64,000 nucleotides of DNA from CAWBUW01 sp963792075. GTDB taxonomy: Bacteria; Chloroflexota; Anaerolineae; Anaerolineales; UBA4823. A model generated the notes under the pieces. It made no database searches and was not told the origin of the DNA. It was given only the letters and a program-made list of their open reading frames with translations. Location of the stretch: the NCBI GenBank assembly GCA_963792075.1, contig CAWBUW010000012.1, forward strand, positions 1,054,001-1,118,000, read 5' to 3'. This document shows positions 61,856 to 64,000 of this stretch, piece by piece (positions within the stretch are counted from its first letter, which is position 1; each line of letters opens with the position of its first letter). The position numbers were made by a program, and so were the translations under genes.

Positions 61856-64000
61856 TCGATGGCAAGAGGATGAGCAAAGTCCATACCAGTGGAGAACCGG
61901 GTAGAACCAGCCAGCCTACCGCAAAGAATATCAGCATGGTGGGCAGCAGCAAACTGCGCCGCAGGTTATCAAAAACTTTCCAACGACTGATGATGGACAG
62001 GCGGTTGGGTACGAACTCCGTTTTGGGTCGTAGGATGGGCAACAACCAGGGCAGTAACTGCCAATCGCCGCGAATCCAGCGGCGCAAGCGACGGGTGTAG
62101 ATCAGGTAACGGGCGGGGTATTCTTCGTACAGGGTGATGTCCGTCACCAATCCGGCGCGCCCGCTAATGCCCTCAAAAAGATCGTGGCTGAGCAAGGTAT
62201 TGTCGCGTACCTGGCCAACCAGGCTGCGCTCGAAGGCCGCCACATCGTAAATGCCCTTGCCTACGTAACTACCCTCGCCAAACAAGTCTTGATACACATC
62301 CGAGACGGCCAGGGTGTACAGATCGAAGCCAGCATTCCCGGCAAATATCTGTGAAAAAAGGGAACGATTGGCGCTGGTCGGTTTGATCGCCACGCGTGGT
62401 TGTAACACGGTGTAACCCGCCACCACCGAGCGCCCATCTGCCGAAAATTCTGCCTGGTTGAGCGGGTGCGCCAACGTGGCAACCAGGCGGCTGGCGCTGC
62501 CATGTGGCAGGGATGTATCGGCGTCCAGCGTAATCACGTATTTGATTTCCGGCAGAATGCTCAGGTCCCCGACCTGGATGAGATAAGTTGTCTCTCCGGT
62601 CCCCAAGAGCAGTTGATTGAATTCGGCCAACTTGCCGCGCTTGCGCTCCCAACCCATCCAGACCCCTTCGGATGGATTCCATTCCCGCTGGCGGTGGAAT
62701 AAATAAAATGGCGCGGCCTGAGGGTATTTTTGATTGAATCGCTCAACGCCGATTTTTGCTAAAGAAAGCAACTGCTCATCCTGTGGCAAGCTTTGTTCTG
62801 GGGCATCGGTGAAGTCGGTCAGCAGCGCGAAACTCAGTTGTGGGTCGGGGTTAGCCAGGTAATAAATCTCTAACTCCTGCAGCAAGGAGTCGAGTTCGTC
62901 CACATTGGCCAACAAGGTCGGAACGACGACCATCGTCCGGCAGCCAGACGATATTCCGAGCGTTTCACCTTGTAAAAAATCCATACGCGGCAGGCTACGA
63001 GGCGCAATGGTGTGGGTAATACGCCAATGCACCAGAGTAATGGCCGCATCCAATCCCAGCCCAAGGCCCAGCACCCCAACGAGGATCAGTTGGGCCAGTG
63101 AGCCGCCGGCAAGACGGGCATATGCCAATAATCCCATCACCAGCAGCAAGGAGATAAGGCCAATACTCCCCAGATAAGTGACGGTGGGGCGCGCCAGGAA
63201 CCAGCCCCGCAGACGGGCATTCGGCCCTGGTTGGTAGTTCACCTTTTTTTCGAGCGCCGAACGACCCGCATCAATCAGATAAAAACCGACATGCGTTTGA
63301 CGGGAAATGCTGCGAGCCTGGAATGTGACCGGCGGATGATAGCAAAATTCGATGGCGGCCTGCGCAATCGCTTCTTCACTTTGATCGGAATGCCGCGCCA
63401 GTTCTTCGATGACACTGCGGTAGCGGTTGCGTGTATCGAAATCCATCTGGGCATAGATTTTTGCCGGATCGCCGCGTAGAATCTGCTCGACACGGCTGGT
63501 TTGCTCAAAAAAGGCCTTCCAGTCCGTGGTGGAGAGCAAGCGCAGGCTGAGAAAGCAGTTAGCGACAATGTTTTCACTTGCCAGCGCCGGGCGTAGCGGC
63601 AGGCTGCCCAGCGCCTTCAGGCTCTCTGGCGAAGCGATCCCGGTGATTGCAGCTACTGCGGCAGTCAATCTCTCCAGAACCCCAATGCGCAGCATGGTCG
63701 GCAGCGCCCAAATCTCTCCAATCGTCAGGAGCGAAACTTGCTGATATTCTTGGACAAAAATCGCAGTTTGAGCCAGGTCAAGTTGACCGTCAACTTGATT
63801 CTGGCTATATCCGATCCATTCCGAGGCCAATCCAAAAATCCGCGGAACTCCCTTTCGTGTGGCCTGATCCAGTTTCGGTAATTGGTCGTAATAACTTTCA
63901 GGGAGGTCTTCCTCAATCTGGTGCAAGGTTTGTTCGACAACGTAAAAATTATCCAGCATCCATTCGCCAGCACGCGCAAATGCCAGGTCTTTGGATGACT
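61614..64000 (-). CDS. Cyclic beta-glucan synthase-like protein, N-terminal GT84 part (5' end outside window; frameshifted)
   Basis: The reading frame is still open at the window end (AFARAGEWMLDNFYVV continues upstream). It carries a GT84/GT2-type transferase: YVITLDADTSLPHGSASRLVA (Asp-x-Asp metal site), GKGIYDVAAFE, LLSHDLFEG and the acceptor motif RRWIRGDWQLLPWLLP, flanked by membrane helices. The frame fails near 61848-61860 (LPSIWADPG in one frame; GPILAQELQHIRQ in the other) and enters the part at 55634. The whole would exceed 2770 aa, matching NdvB-like proteins. Confidence 0.85.
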   Translation of the reverse strand, partial: SSKDLAFARAGEWMLDNFYVVEQTLHQIEEDLPESYYDQLPKLDQATRKGVPRIFGLASEWIGYSQNQVDGQLDLAQTAIFVQEYQQVSLLTIGEIWALPTMLRIGVLERLTAAVAAITGIASPESLKALGSLPLRPALASENIVANCFLSLRLLSTTDWKAFFEQTSRVEQILRGDPAKIYAQMDFDTRNRYRSVIEELARHSDQSEEAIAQAAIEFCYHPPVTFQARSISRQTHVGFYLIDAGRSALEKKVNYQPGPNARLRGWFLARPTVTYLGSIGLISLLLVMGLLAYARLAGGSLAQLILVGVLGLGLGLDAAITLVHWRITHTIAPRSLPRMDFLQGETLGISSGCRTMVVVPTLLANVDELDSLLQELEIYYLANPDPQLSFALLTDFTDAPEQSLPQDEQLLSLAKIGVERFNQKYPQAAPFYLFHRQREWNPSEGVWMGWERKRGKLAEFNQLLLGTGETTYLIQVGDLSILPEIKYVITLDADTSLPHGSASRLVATLAHPLNQAEFSADGRSVVAGYTVLQPRVAIKPTSANRSLFSQIFAGNAGFDLYTLAVSDVYQDLFGEGSYVGKGIYDVAAFERSLVGQVRDNTLLSHDLFEGISGRAGLVTDITLYEEYPARYLIYTRRLRRWIRGDWQLLPWLLPILRPKTEFVPNRLSIISRWKVFDNLRRSLLLPTMLIFFAVGWLVLPGSPLVWTLLILLPSIWADPGARASAHPAEYWAAHPERADRSCQAPAGALGACDALPALRSLAHSGRHSNYASPPADLAQEIAAMDNGCAHGAIL

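Noticed and set aside
1..64000. Search for tRNA, rRNA, CRISPR arrays, complete IS elements and att sites
   Set aside because: No cloverleaf-like tRNA, no regularly spaced repeats, no transposase and no target-site duplications were recognised by eye; a covariance-model and IS search would be needed to exclude small or diverged cases.

Overview
The window reads as a chromosomal segment of a GC-rich bacterium, most likely a Chloroflexota (Anaerolineae-type) member or a metagenomic contig from one. This is inferred from the mix of giant NdvB-like/GH94 proteins, duplicated lipoprotein solute-binding proteins, many Gfo/Idh oxidoreductases and MacB-like exporters. I see no rRNA, tRNA, CRISPR array, complete insertion sequence or replication origin.

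Layout. 1-8.7 kb (- strand): a MacB/LolD-type exporter operon (permease, HlyD-like adaptor, two ATPases, one carrying an AbrB-like tail) and a 929-aa lipoprotein made of two solute-binding domains. 8.7-22.2 kb: a mixed accessory stretch of small or decayed genes: a shortened DUF3267 protease-like protein, an orphan HhH plus PD-(D/E)XK nuclease-like protein, a SNF2 helicase remnant, an AbiEii-type toxin pair, an aminotransferase, a beta-CASP nuclease fused to a ParB-like domain, an alpha/beta hydrolase, a MASE3-GGDEF cyclase, a nudix gene with an in-frame stop, a gutted nitrilase and a CPBP protease. 22.4-27.1 kb: glutamate synthase large subunit behind a clear promoter and leader.

27.1-42.8 kb: a carbohydrate catabolic locus. 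A ribose-type ABC importer (tandem-duplicated binding protein, RbsA-like ATPase, two permeases) is followed by two Gfo/Idh oxidoreductases, deoxyribose-phosphate aldolase, a sugar isomerase/epimerase and a ROK kinase. A ROK repressor and a third Gfo/Idh gene lie upstream, divergent from a uroporphyrinogen-decarboxylase-like gene and a GntR regulator. The 111-bp gap between the two divergent genes holds two back-to-back sigma70-type promoters and several candidate operators. 42.8-47.1 kb: a DinB/maleylpyruvate-isomerase-like protein, a two-subunit CoA-transferase and an RNB exoribonuclease. 47.1-55.6 kb: a membrane-biology cluster (site-2 protease, PAP2 phosphatase, lipid kinase, YihY, two AI-2E transporters, rhomboid protease) with several very small genes. 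55.6-64 kb: most of an NdvB-like cyclic beta-glucan synthase that runs off the window.

Three themes run through the window. (1) A family of long hairpins with a GCGAAGC or GCAAAGC apex sits in intergenic gaps; stem sequences differ but pairing is kept. (2) Two unrelated ABC binding-protein genes encode tandem binding domains. (3) At least seven single-base frameshifts and one nonsense codon interrupt otherwise well-conserved genes, several at homopolymers, so residual sequencing error must be excluded before any is called a pseudogene.
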